Under the pieces are notes generated by a model that was given only the letters and a program-made list of their open reading frames with translations, was not told the DNA's origin and ran no database searches. DNA of 64,000 bases, taken from NCBI RefSeq assembly GCF_018991925.1, contig NW_024729696.1, positions 62,001-126,000 on the forward strand, in the 5' to 3' direction. The translations under genes were made by a program, and so were the position numbers. Below are positions 38,830-50,940 of this stretch, in pieces (position 1 is the first letter of the stretch; every line of letters starts with the position of its first letter). The DNA is from Homarus americanus (lineage: Eukaryota > Arthropoda > Malacostraca > Decapoda > Nephropidae).

Positions 38830-39110
38830 TAGAAGTGAGGTGAGGTGAGGTGGAGATGAGGTGGAGATGAGGTAAATTTGAGGTGAGAATATGTGAGATG
38901 ATAATGGGGGTGAGGTACAGGGAAGGTAAGGTAAGGTTAAGGTGAGCTGAGGTAAAAATTAGGTGAAATTAAGAAAGTACAGGTGATGTAAAGTACAGGT
39001 GAGGGTAAACGAGGAGGTGAGGTGAAGTAAAGTACAGGTAAGAGTAAACGAGGAGAGGTGAAGTGAAGTAAATGACAGGTGAGAAACAGGTGAGGTGAGG
39101 TGTGCGCCAC
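38830..39110 (+). repeat. Degenerate GAGGTGAGGTGAAGTAAAG repeat
   Basis: AAAGTACAGGTGAGGGTAAA-type words recur at about 30-60 bp. Confidence 0.75.
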
Positions 39111-39328
39111 GACTAATGACAAGGGAAGAAAAGGTAGCCAGCCAGCAGTCTCGTGAGCCAAACATCCTGATCCTTCATTAGTACGTGAAGGTGAGCCGGA
39201 TTATACTCGGAGGAGTCTTAATAATACCTCAACCTGCCACAGTCTTCAAAAGGGAAACTTATGAGAGGGTGAGAAAGTGTTCATAATGATGGGGAGATGT
39301 ATTGACTCCCAGAGAATGAGAGCACAGA

Positions 39329-39437
<109 letters not shown>

Positions 39438-39779
39438 AATAAATGTTACGCGTCAACACTCACGAGAGACTACACCGTTTCTCTTCATTATCGGTAAACT
39501 TTGACCTTTGCAGCAACGCCAACAAAATGAACACAAATCCTAAATCTGGCTGGATTTATTTACCCAGAGTGTTAAAAAGTATCTCTTGTCTGTGTGTAGT
39601 AGTGTAGTGTTTCATCTAGTTAAAACAAAAAGTTATGAAATGTAGAAAAGGTTATAGATGTGTCCTGATTTAATAATAACCTTTGATGTTTTAGGCCGCG
39701 TACAGCAGGTCAACAAACACTTAACCAATTATAAACTTATTGTGTTTTTTTTTATGGTTTTAGTGAGTCGCGGGGTTAA

Positions 39780-39855
39780 GTTAGCCTTATGTTAGGTTAG
39801 TTTAGGTTAATATAGGGTTATGCTAGACTAGAGTGTGTTAGGTTAGGTTAGGTTT
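39780..39855 (+). repeat. Interstitial TTAGG cluster
   Basis: TTAGGTTAGGTTAGG at the end, preceded by degenerate copies. Confidence 0.75.
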
Positions 39856-40029
39856 TCAATTTCATCTTTATTAACTGAGATATAAAGAAAACGAACTTGT
39901 GGTGTATGTTTCCTGCCTCAGCTCAAAAAACAACACTAACAACAATGACATCAAGAACTACTACAACAACAAGAACCACCACCACAACAACAACAAAAAG
40001 AACAGATGGAGAGCGCTAGGGTGATGGGT

Positions 40030-40175
40030 GGAGTGGGTGGAGAGCGCTAAGGAAGGGGGCGGGAGGGAGAGAAGGAAAGTAGGGAGGGAAGAAGGAAAGG
40101 AGGGTGGGAAGGGAGGGAGGGAGGAAGGAAGGAAGGAAGGAAGGAAGGAAGGAAGGAAGGAAGGAAGGAAGAGAA
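40030..40175 (+). repeat. (GGAA)n with GGGAGG lead
   Basis: (GGAA)n at 40120-40170. Confidence 0.93.
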
Positions 40176-40263
40176 CCCAGCACTGCAGTCGCCGGCAATA
40201 TTAGCTCCTAACGATGATTATTTCAGTGGTCATTACTGGCGGTGAAACACGAGAGGTAATTAG

Positions 40264-41260
40264 TCAAGCCTTCAGTAGGGTGTGGAGGGGATAGGTAGAC
40301 AAGAGGAGAAGGAAGAATGGGAAGGGGAGGAAGACAAGGAGAGAAGTAAGAGAAAGGAGGAAGAAAGGGAAGGGCAGAAGGTAAAAGAAGAGAAGGAAGG
40401 GAAGAAGGGGGAAGAGGGGAAGGAAGAAAACTAATGATGATGAACAGAAGAGGAAATAGGAAAGGAACAAGGTGGAAGTGGAAGACAATAGGAAGGAGGG
40501 CGAGAGGAAGAGGAGAAAAAGGGGAAAGGAAGTGGTGGAGGATAGGAAGGAGAGGACGAAAAGGAAGGGGAAACTATGAGGAGGAGGAGACAAGAGGAAG
40601 AAGTGGAGGCGTTGAAAAATATAAGGGAAAAGAATAAGGGAAGAAGATAAATGAAGAAGAGTGGAAAGACAAGAGAAAGAGAAAAGAATAGAGGAAGGGA
40701 AATGAGGCGGGATGGAGAGGAGAGGAGGAAGGTAGGATGGAAACATGTACATCCTTGGTTGCCATGGTTACCTCTCTCCTTTCACTTCCTTGTCTTCTTC
40801 CGCCTCCTCTTCCTCCTACTCCTTTCAACGATTGGGAGGTAGTGAAAGGAGAGGAAATTAAGGAGAAAGAGGGAGGAGGAAGGAGGTATGCATCCATTAT
40901 TGTCATGATAACTTATTATAATCCTCCTCTACCTCCTCCCCCTTCTTTTCTTTCATCCCCATATTCATCTCTTTGTTCTTCTCTCATTCCTCCTTATTCT
41001 CATTCTTCCTCCTCCTCCTCCTCCTCACATTCCTCGTCACCCTCCTCCTCTTCCTCCCGCTAGGTGGAGGAGGGGCTACCATCTAAGGTTGCTATGGTAA
41101 CATCTTACCATCTTGATCCTGCCTCTCACCTCGTGGCTCCTTCTTCTTCTCCTCCTCCTTCTTTTCTCTTTCTTCGCTCCATTTTCAACTCTCTTCTTCT
41201 TCTTCCTCCTCCTCCTCCTCCTCCTCCCTTCGTCATTTTTACTGTTGATCATTTTAGCAG
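40264..41260 (+). repeat. Alternating purine and pyrimidine tracts
   Basis: 40290-40735 is almost all A/G, 40770-40828 C/T, 40830-40885 A/G, 40918-41056 C/T, 41138-41230 C/T. Capable of triplex or cruciform folding. X-box-like palindromes sit at the junctions. Confidence 0.85.
40758..41101. promoter_or_regulatory. Three X-box-like (RFX) palindromes
   Basis: GTTGCCATGGTTAC (40758-40771), ATTGTCATGATAAC (40899-40912) and GTTGCTATGGTAAC (41088-41101) resemble the RFX X-box (GTNRCC, spacer, RGYAAC). Each is preceded by a similar CATC word and followed by a pyrimidine-rich stretch. They are separated by 141 and 189 bp of purine- or pyrimidine-rich DNA. Confidence 0.3.
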
Positions 41261-41262
41261 CC

Positions 41263-41295
<33 letters not shown>
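41261..41295 (+). repeat. (CT)n
   Basis: 17 units. Confidence 0.95.
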
Positions 41296-41298
<3 letters not shown>

Positions 41299-41446
41299 AT
41301 GAACAGTACCCCCTCCACCTCCCTTCCTCCCCTCTCCTCCCCTCTAAGGAGCTATAAAGTTTAATACCACAGAGGGGAGCAACTGTGTCAAACAGGGATT
41401 AATGGTTTCATATTCATATTCATAGGTGTGTGTTCAGGTGCAGATG

Positions 41447-41528
<82 letters not shown>
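41447..41528 (+). repeat. (GT)n
   Basis: 41 units. Confidence 0.97.
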
Positions 41529-41530
<2 letters not shown>

Positions 41531-41608
41531 AATACCTGCCAGCTGTTTCTGTCTGCCTTCAATTCCCCGCCGTGTATTATTGTCAATCTTACTTTGGGAG
41601 GGGCTATG

Positions 41609-41946
41609 CTACACCGCTTCCACCACCACTACCACCATTAACACTACCACCATTAACACTACCACCATCACTACACTACCACCATCACCACTACTATTAT
41701 CATCACTATCATCATCACCACTACCACCACCATTATCCACCACCACCGTTATCACCATCACCATCTATCACCACCACCACACACACCACCACCACACACA
41801 TCACCATCATTATCACCACCACCATTATCACCACCACCATTATCACCATCACCACCACCACCACCACCATCATCATTATCACCACCACCACCACCACCAT
41901 CATTATCACCACCACCACCACCACCACCACCATCATTATCACCACC
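41609..41946 (+). repeat. CCA/ATT-type trinucleotide array
   Basis: CACCAC with CATTATCAC interspersed. Produces His-rich false ORFs. Confidence 0.93.
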
Positions 41947-42034
41947 TGAGAGTCACATTAAATTAACTTCATTATTAATTGGACAGACAGGAACCGGCTG
42001 ACGCCATGTCGTATAGAAATTTGGGTCGTCACAT

Positions 42035-42200
42035 GAATGTCTGGAGCTTCGAACGGATGACGGGCTTTAAGTGGATATCTGAGGCTCCATGTGGATGTCT
42101 GGGGCTTCAGGTGGATATCTGAGCTTCATGAGAATATCTGGGACTTTATGTGGATGTCTGGGGCTTCATGTGGATGTCTGGGGCTTCATGTGGATGTCTG
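42035..42200 (+). repeat. 20-bp minisatellite, about 8 units
   Basis: GGGGCTTCATGTGGATGTCT. It abuts the retrotransposon fragment at 42200. Confidence 0.92.
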
Positions 42201-42690
42201 CCAGCTCTGGCATTGAAGTCACCTAGGAGCACAACCTTATCATCTCTAGGGATAGAGGTTAGCACTCTATCAAGGTCAGCATAAAAGGCCTCCTTGATGT
42301 CATCCTCTGCATCCAGTGTTGGGGCGTATGCGCTGATGAAGAAGGCATGACGTGAGTGATTCAGTGGAACTCGGAGCGTCATGAGGTGCTCGTTGATCCC
42401 AATAGGCATTTCAGTTAGCCTGTGTAGGATGCGTTGGCGGATGGCAAAGTCAACTCCATAAATGCGGTTTCTCTACACAGCAGGTTTACCCTTCCAGAAG
42501 AAGGTACTGTATAGCCAGATTCCTGTTCTGTGAGTCTACCCTCGTCTGGGAGCCAGGACTCACTAATGTCTGCTATGTCGATGTTATACCTAGCCAGCTC
42601 TTTGCCACAAGGTGCAGTTCTTCTTTCAGGACGCTCATTTGTGCCAATATCCAGATGGGTCCTGACATTCCATGCAGTGACCATAAGAGG
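42199..42690 (-). mobile_element. Degraded non-LTR retrotransposon, N-terminal part of endonuclease domain
   Basis: Two minus-strand reading frames together give the start of an exonuclease-endonuclease-phosphatase (EEP) domain of the kind found in LINE polyproteins. The first piece (about 42684-42470) reads WNVRTHLD, RPERRTAP, LARYNIDIADISESWLPDEG, with the catalytic Glu in SES. A frameshift near 42470 moves into the second piece (about 42460-42199), which reads GINEHLMTLRVPL, FFISAYAPTLD, KVVLLGDFNARAG, with the AYAP and GDFN motifs of the active site. The rest of the endonuclease and all of the reverse transcriptase are missing. Homology stops at a 20-bp minisatellite at 42200. A premature in-frame break and truncation make this a dead copy. 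The wording resembles the elements often annotated as craniofacial development protein 2-like; the exact clade (RTE, CR1, Jockey) cannot be decided from this fragment. Confidence 0.85.
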
Positions 42691-42776
42691 TTGTATAGTT
42701 TTTTTTTTGACCTGTAATTATGATTGTGTGTTCTACCGCAAAAGGATGACCTTACTGGGTGCAGTTGCCCAGTCAC

Positions 42777-42938
42777 CACCTCACACAACACTACCTCACC
42801 TCACACCACACTACACCACACCACACCACACCACCTCTAACCACACCACACCACCTCTCACCACACCACACCACAGCACACCATCTCTCACCACACCACA
42901 CCACACCACACCACCTCTCACCACACCACACCACACCA
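42777..42938 (+). repeat. CACCACACCA array
   Basis: (CACAC/CACCA) with CCTCTCA inserts about every 25-50 bp. Confidence 0.92.
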
Positions 42939-43851
42939 GTGAACCAAGACCCTCAACTTGTACGGTCGAGTAAGGTGAAGTATTCCAACTTGACTCAAGT
43001 TATTCTCAAACTTGGTAAAGTTGGGGTTATTTATGGCGCCACGACGCCATAAAAACTCCGCCACTCAGCTGCTACTTTATGTTATGAATACATTATGGCA
43101 TTACCCTATGTAGATGTTATTATAAGTTAAAGGGGAGACATGATAGTGTTAAGTTATACCACAGATCTTATTGCACTTTAGCCAGGCTTTTTGTGGCGTC
43201 TTTATTTATTTATTTATTTATTTATTTATTATTGCGTTTATTCATCCAGATATTATAAGTTAAAGGAGCACATTATGACGTATCTATATTAAGTAATGTT
43301 AATTTAAAGATATACATTATGGCGCTTTTTTATCCAATTGTAGTGTGTTAATATTTTATTATTGCAAGAAGGACATACTGGCGTTCCTTTATGCAGACAG
43401 TACATTACGTTAGGCGGGAACGACTGTTAATTATCTTGTCATTTAAAATTCCGCGTAATTATGAAGAAATTACTGCAATCATGAGAAACCTGTCTAATTA
43501 CTATTGTTAATGTAATTATTAGTACTGTGTGTGAGAGTTTCAGGAGTTATTGCGTTAATTTGAAAGTTGTCGAACATTCTGTAATGTCGCTGATTATCAT
43601 GACTGGTCACCAGGTCACATAATGTAGATTTATTTTATGTAATACGGATTTAAACTTCGTAATATAGATTTAGTTTATGTAATGTGGATTAAGTTTAGGT
43701 AATATGGATTTCATCCCTGTAATACAGTAGTCTTTCAAATGTATAATATTCTTCACGTTTTCATAGATACTTACACGAAAAAAAAAATCCATCAGCTCGA
43801 TTTACACCTTTTTAAATGTTTGTTAAGATAAACTTTGCTTCTTCCTCTACA

Positions 43852-43855
<4 letters not shown>
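42939..43855. other. AT-rich sequence with diverged tandem repeats
   Basis: ATTATAAGTTAAAGG occurs at 43108 and 43251, CATTATGGC at 43091 and 43315. A unit of about 27 bp (TATGTAATANGGATTTA) recurs at 43615-43735. (TTTA)n at 43201-43230. Confidence 0.65.

Positions 43856-43891
<36 letters not shown>
43856..43891 (+). repeat. (AG)n
   Basis: 17 units. Confidence 0.95.
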
Positions 43892-43893
<2 letters not shown>

Positions 43894-44003
43894 AGAAATT
43901 ATAATGTATTTTTCTTACTTCGATTTATATTCCTCAATTTCTTTGTTATTGTATTTTCTCTGTGTCATGTGATTACGGTTTGCGTTTATTGTAGACTTGT
44001 CGT

Positions 44004-44005
<2 letters not shown>

Positions 44006-44096
<91 letters not shown>
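44006..44096 (+). repeat. (AC)n
   Basis: 45 units. Confidence 0.98.
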
Positions 44097-44099
<3 letters not shown>

Positions 44100-44627
44100 C
44101 CTCATGTCCTAATAATACTCGTCTCTAATAATCCTTCACTTTTCTAATCCTCATTATCATCTCATCTCCTCCTCCTCCTCCTCTCCCTTTAGTAGCAACC
44201 GAAATTTAATCAGCCTTCTAATCCCGCCCTAAATATCTTAATCAACCTCTCATTTAATTATTCCCTTTCGTTAACTATTTTTTTTTATCCTTCCCCATTC
44301 AACTCTTTATTTTCCACTATGCTCCTCGCTAACAAATTCCCCCCCTTCTTTCCTTCTCTGTCTATACCTCAATTATCGCTATCTCTCTCGTTAACTGTTC
44401 TTTCTCTATCTCACTATATCTCCCATTATTCACTGTCCCCATCGTTAACCATTCTCTTTCCTTTTCAATACATTTCTCACTTTTTACTATGTACCTCCTT
44501 ATTCGTCCTTCCCCTCCTCCCCCCTATACGCTACCAACGGCTTTCACTATTAACCAAACTTATGTAAAATTCGTGATTGAACAACAAGAGCGAGTCTGTG
44601 TGTATTGTTTGCCCGCATCCACACAGG

Positions 44628-44756
<129 letters not shown>

Positions 44757-44820
44757 CAACCTGCCGGTGTATTAAATTGGCTGTGTTAGGAGTAGAAATG
44801 AGGAGTGGTCAGTCAGCCAT

Positions 44821-44823
<3 letters not shown>

Positions 44824-44855
<32 letters not shown>
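44824..44855 (+). repeat. (GT)n
   Basis: 16 units. Confidence 0.95.
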
Positions 44856-44858
<3 letters not shown>

Positions 44859-44954
44859 CTATTGTTGTTGTTATTTTGCCTCTTCTTCTTTCCTTCTTTT
44901 ATATCTTATAGTCTCTCCCCTAAAGTCACATATCTCACTAATACTTTGATTATC

Positions 44955-45115
44955 CTCTTCTCATAAACCGCTCATACATCTCTCGATCATCTCTCATACA
45001 CTTCTCATACACCACTCATACATTTCTTATACACTTCTTTTACCTCTCCATACATCTCTCGATCATCTCTCATACACTTCTCATACACCACTCATACATT
45101 TCTTATACACATACA
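44955..45115 (+). repeat. TCTCATACACTTCTCATACA repeat
   Basis: A block of about 62 bp (TCTCGATCATCTCTCATACA onward) is duplicated at 44981 and 45057. Confidence 0.88.
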
Positions 45116-45280
45116 CGTTTCGTTTTTGTATGAATATCTACTAGATCATCCCGAATAATCTAAGGTTAGGTTTGGTTTGGTCAGGTTAAGTTAAGTTACT
45201 TTGGCAATAAATGTAATGAATTTCCTCTTTTTTTAGTGTAGGTTAATTTGATGTATGCTTAAGGTGTTCTAATACATACA

Positions 45281-45437
45281 GGTACAGTACTGTAACACAC
45301 CTACAGGTACAGTACTGTAACACACCTACAGGTACAGTACTGTAACACACCTACAGGTACAGTACTGTAACACACCTACAGGTACAGTACTGTAACACAC
45401 CTACAGGTACAGTACTGTAACACACCTACAGGTACCG
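45281..45437 (+). repeat. 25-bp minisatellite with palindromic core, 6 units
   Basis: AGGTACAGTACTGTAACACA then CCTAC. TACAGTACTGTA is a perfect 12-bp palindrome in every unit. Confidence 0.95.
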
Positions 45438-45542
45438 TACACCGACCCCCATTAGCCACACTAATTAAGGTAGATGTTGACGCTGTAGGTTTAGGTGATA
45501 ATTAATCCTCCATAATCTACCTGAGGCGTTGGTTGATGCTAC

Positions 45543-45543
<1 letters not shown>

Positions 45544-45619
<76 letters not shown>
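45544..45619 (+). repeat. (GT)n
   Basis: 37 units. Confidence 0.97.
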
Positions 45620-46477
45620 AAGAGACTAAGGGGAGAGTTTCCCTTGAGGCAACAACTTAGGAATTACTGTACCTGGGATTTGTATATACCTTAATGAGTA
45701 CAGTTGCGGACGGAATTCGTGGGATATTTCGGCAATATGTTACAGGTGAGAGAAGTGGAATTAGGAATTGTTTCAATACCTATTTACTCATATTTTTTGT
45801 ATTGTAGTAATTTTTTATTTATTTTTTGTTATTCTGCCGTAATTTTATAATAAAAAAACTGTCACTAATTAGAAAGTAACCATGAATCACAGGTAGATGC
45901 CAGGTATTACCAAGTATCGTAGAAATTAGGAGCATCAAATTAGTTCACATAGGTGTTACTGTACTTGTACTGTAATAGAGTTTGTTTCTCTCCACGTTTA
46001 GATAAAGGCACGAACCTAATGTCACTACCACAAACATCAACTACAAAATACAGAAAACACTGTACCTTCAATTTAAATCAACACCTGTATTTGTACTGAA
46101 TAGACCTTATGATTTGGATATCACTGGATCATGCACCACCGCTTGCAATATCACCAACACGCCTTTAGGACAGGCACAGAATGAACCACCACTCGTTGCA
46201 ACAACCAAACTCACTAGTCATATTGATGTACCAAACACAACGTGCAATATCAACTCTTTGTCTATCTTTACCCTCCTCCTCCTAACCCTTGTCCTCCTCC
46301 TCCTCCTCCTCCTCCTCCTCCCTCCAAAGACTGAATGGAGAATATTTCAGTAGTACATCATAGCTGTGATATTATTAATATTCTTAATAACAGTGCAGTC
46401 ACGTAAGACATTGCAAAGTTAATACTGCTTGTCAGGCTTTATAAAAGAGGAGATACGTCATAATTTAGCAGTAAAAT

Positions 46478-46480
<3 letters not shown>
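45620..46480. other. Unique sequence, nothing recognised
   Basis: (CTC)n at 46292-46322 only. Confidence 0.5.

Positions 46481-46525
<45 letters not shown>
46481..46525 (+). repeat. (AG)n
   Basis: 22 units. Confidence 0.96.
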
Positions 46526-46526
<1 letters not shown>

Positions 46527-46649
46527 AATATATATCCAGCACCTACACTGTTCATATCTTTAATTGGCTTAATCGAAATGAAGGGAATGAACCCGAAGAC
46601 TCCATGCAAGTAGAGTGTAAGAGAAACAAGAGAGAAAACGTGATAGAAA

Positions 46650-46890
46650 AGGTCACACGGGTCGTCACCAAGTCACGGGTCGTAACCGGGTCACACGGGT
46701 CGTAACCAGGTCACGGGTCGTCACCAGGTCACATGGATCGTTACCAGGTTACACAGGTCGTCACCAGGTCACACAGGTCGTCACCAAGTCACGGGTCGTA
46801 ACCGGGTCACACGGGTCGTCACCAGGTCACGGGTCGTCACCAGGTCACATGGATCGTTACCATGTCACACAGGTCGTCACCAGGTCATTC
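46650..46890 (+). repeat. GGTCACACGGGTCGTCACCA minisatellite with 116-bp higher-order unit
   Basis: CCAAGTCACGGGTCGTAACC starts at 46668 and again 116 bp later at 46784. Confidence 0.93.
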
Positions 46891-47026
46891 TAGGCACGAG
46901 GGCGTATCTGGAACCAATTTTCCGGGGCCTTGGTTACACCTAAACGAAATTCATTGGCTCCAAGAATTTGCATTGGTAATGAGCCATTGTTAGTATCTAA
47001 TGGCCTTCTCCCAGTCACCTACGACG

Positions 47027-47219
<193 letters not shown>

Positions 47220-47381
47220 AATGTTTTATTTAATATCAAACTCCACAAAAGATTGACTTGTGATAAAAGATTGACGCTATGAATGTGTTGCCTCCAGACA
47301 CTACGTTTTGACATCTGTTATTGGAAAATATTTTACGGAATGAGCAAAGAAAAGGCTCACATCAGGAATTGCATTTTGCTT

Positions 47382-47390
<9 letters not shown>

Positions 47391-47477
<87 letters not shown>
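47391..47477 (+). repeat. (AC)n
   Basis: 43 units; opposite strand phase to the array at 47030. Confidence 0.98.
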
Positions 47478-47479
<2 letters not shown>

Positions 47480-48049
47480 AAAAATATTCACAAATACGTT
47501 CCTGAATGTTTTCATATATCGGAAATACCTGACTGCTTGTGTGTTTTTCTTCTCTTTTTCTTATTGTGGGACATTTTATCGACGGAAACAAAATGTATGT
47601 TCTGTTACGTCTAAAATTAGTGCCTGATTACTACTACTACTACTACTACTATTGTTATCGTTGTGTTTCTAAAGGTGTAGTACCATCTATTACCTGTGTT
47701 AATCAATGTTACGCCCACCTGTTCTGACTGACACCGAATAATAATTTGCCCGAGTAAGGGAGTTTATATTAATCCGTTTTCTTATGTACTTCCCGAATAA
47801 GCAACCTGCATTAACGAAGCTATGGCCAAGTCTTGATCACCTGTGCTGCCTTAAGTTGCAACATTGCACCCTGCAGTAGGTCATATAGCGACAAGTGTGG
47901 GAGGAGGGAGAAGGAATGGGGTGGAGGGGGGGTTAGTGTTTTGTATTTTGAGGTTGTAATGGAAATCTAATGGAACAATGGAGGAGTAATGAGCGCTTTA
48001 ATAGGATCATATCAGGAGTTCCAAGTTGGTATCATGGTGATATTTGGAT
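47478..48049. other. Unique sequence, nothing recognised
   Basis: Short (CTA)n at 47631-47650. Confidence 0.5.
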
Positions 48050-48085
<36 letters not shown>

Positions 48086-48155
48086 ACGCACACACACACA
48101 CGCACACACACACACACACGCACACACACACACACACGCACACACACACACACAC
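48050..48155 (+). repeat. (AC)n with GCAC interruptions
   Basis: G replaces A at several periodic sites. Confidence 0.96.
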
Positions 48156-48311
48156 TCTGTTAAACTACCGTTCTTATTAAACAGCCTCCTGATAAACCCA
48201 CGAGATAACCCAACTAATTAAAATTATCATCAAAATGGTTCCCAAGGTAAACAAAACACCTTCAGGTATTCCCCCAACTAGTTCCTGAGACATAAGATAT
48301 CTTTACAAACA

Positions 48312-48315
<4 letters not shown>

Positions 48316-48344
<29 letters not shown>
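48316..48344 (+). repeat. (AC)n
   Basis: 14 units. Confidence 0.93.
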
Positions 48345-48346
<2 letters not shown>

Positions 48347-48724
48347 AATAACTTTAAACTATCTTTTTAATTATTTCCAGCCAACTTTAACCATTATTTA
48401 GTAACTTTCAGGAGATTTAAACCAACTTCAGACACACACATACACACTCGCGACAACACTTGTAACTATTGTAAGGAAAAAACCCTAGACAATTAAAACC
48501 AGCTGTACGTAAATTATGGAAGGTCGGTAAAAAAACCATACGGGAAAATTATCCAACACAGTTATAAACCACGTACAAAAACCTTCCATTCCCCCCAAAA
48601 TATGTATGAAGACTCTCAGGCAGTTAAACCCCACCTACAAAACCCTGTGGGCGGAGAACGACAAAGTAAAACAGCCCACTAGCCGAAGCGACACGATCAT
48701 AAAGGGATGCTCTAAATAAGGCAA

Positions 48725-49200
48725 CACAACTTTACTGCTGAAGGCTGGACACTGACGCTCTTCTCTGTGGTGGTGGTAGTTCTTGTATTTTTTTTTTTTA
48801 GGAAGTTATTTCTTGTTCATCTGTGAAGTTTTTCTCTAATACTAAGCTGAAGTTCTGTGCTGTAATGCTGTTTTTCTGAATTACTTTGGGGCTGTTGTGC
48901 TGTTCTTTGATGCTGGGCTACCGGACGTTCTGTAATACTAAGCTGTGGCGCTATGCTGTAACGCTGTAATCTTAAATTACGGTCACTTGTAGCCGTGAGG
49001 TGCTATGCTGTTCTCTGCTGTTGAATTGTAGTGCTGGATGCTGTTCCCTGATGTTGAGCTGCTGCACGGACCTGTGCTGCTGTGCTGTAACGCTGTATTC
49101 CAAAGTTACTGTGTACCGTGTGCTGTATATCTCGAGGTTGTTTTATGATGCTCATTTGTTATACTGTGTTGTGGTGGCCTGACCTAGAGAGTGCTGTATT
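48725..49200 (+). repeat. Degenerate GCTGTTCT/GCTGTAA repeat
   Basis: TGCTGTAACGCTGTA and TGCTGTTC recur irregularly. Confidence 0.7.
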
Positions 49201-50544
49201 GAAAACTACCCCAGAACAGCACCTCTACGGCACCGTGTTTACTGCCCTGGACGTCGTGCCGAGTCCTATTTGAGATTTTTTACTCTGTGTTGCCAATAGT
49301 TACTTTATGGTTTATATTGTTGAGAGCGGCAGAGAATGCACTTCAGACCTCTCAACACTTCTGCCATGTCCATTTATTAAACACATATGTTACTTGAAAC
49401 ATTTGTCTCTCAACATTAGACTCAGTCCAGGTAACTCATTTTTTTCTTCTTTTTTTTAATAATTCTGTCGGGTTAGGTGACCAAAACTCTTGTTGTATGA
49501 AGCAGTTTGTCCTGAGGTACTAGACTGTGTTCAAGGTGAAAATTTCCCCCACTTTTCTTTTTGTCAGGTATTGTTTACAGACATTCTAGCGGAGTGGAAC
49601 AACGAGGTGAGGTCTTTTATCAAACCCACACAAAACAAAAAAAATGATTGAAGAAAAATTATTTTTTGGGGGGAGGGGGTGTGTCATGATACGTGATACA
49701 CTTGTAAGGTTCACAGTTACGTGGAAATCGGTCTCTGTTGATCTTTAGGGAAACAAGATATATGGTGCACGTGTATGGACATTTAAATGGTAAATTAAGA
49801 CGCTCCTAATGGATACAGTTGTGGTTTTACTGATAAGGAAGAAACACACTTTGCTGTATATTAGGTTACAAAGAGTTAAGTATTTAGGTATTTCTTTTTA
49901 TGGTCTGTTTTTTCGTGTTGTTTGTGCCCGAAGCTGTTCTCCAGAGATGTTAGATCATGGCAAAAGTCTTCAGTCGTCTTCATCATGTCCGGCCTATTAG
50001 TTTACCCCCGGTGATTGAGGCAGCTTCTCCTGGTCTATATATTCTGGCCAAGACCAAATTCTTTACACTGTTTGTCGTCACCACGCTCTCCTGTCATTGA
50101 ATTACAAATTTGGGGTCAGGAGTCACATAAACTAAACAGATGACTCCTCCTTCAACTCACAGGAAACGTAAATATACACAAACAATATTCGTTGTACCTC
50201 AAGATAATTTTCCTTGATAAATTGTTGTTCTATATACCAATATGACAAATAGGGGATAACTTTGTGATAGGACAAAGGTAGAAATATCATTTAGAGGACA
50301 ATTTGGTGGCAGGTTTACGGTAAGTTTGTTTTATTAAGCCATTAAGATGAGAGACCCGAACTGAGCGTCCATCATTCTTAACTGTTATTAGGATATACTG
50401 TACGGTACAGTCGATATGCCCAACTGACCGTGACTGCGTGTAAAGACTGGAGAAACTGGAATTATATATATATTAAAAATCGAGTGTTGGTGACTCACTA
50501 CTGAACTATAAAGTGTTTTGAAGTTTACGGTCAATAAAAAGAGG
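49201..50544. other. Unique sequence, nothing recognised
   Basis: Short open frames only. Confidence 0.5.
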
Positions 50545-50641
50545 AAGGGGTGGATGGGGGGGAGGGAGGGTGTGGGGGTACGGGGGTGAGAGAGGGGTGT
50601 TGGGGGTGAGAGAGGGGTGTGGGGGGTGAGGTGTTGGGGGA
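50545..50641 (+). repeat. G-rich tract, quadruplex-prone
   Basis: Many runs of 4-6 G separated by short loops (GGGGGTGAGAGAGGGGTGT). Confidence 0.85.
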
Positions 50642-50824
50642 CAATTTACTACCGATGTTTGGCTCAGTTATTATGGCGGGGAACACATTAAAGAGCAGGC
50701 AAGACAATTCCCACAAGTGCCGTTGTAAAGAATTATTGTCTCATGAGGCCAGAGAACTGTGTGAGGATGTAAGGCGTTCATCTCTTTAAGGCTAGACTGA
50801 CTTACACGTGAATCCTTTCTTGAG

Positions 50825-50940
50825 TGACCACTATCACCACCACAACTATCACTATCTCCACCACTTCTGACCACCACCACTATCATCACCACTCACCACC
50901 ACCATCACTACCACCACTATAACCACCACCACTACACCGG
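50825..50940 (+). repeat. CCACCACTATCA-type array
   Basis: Degenerate CAC/TAT triplets. Confidence 0.85.
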
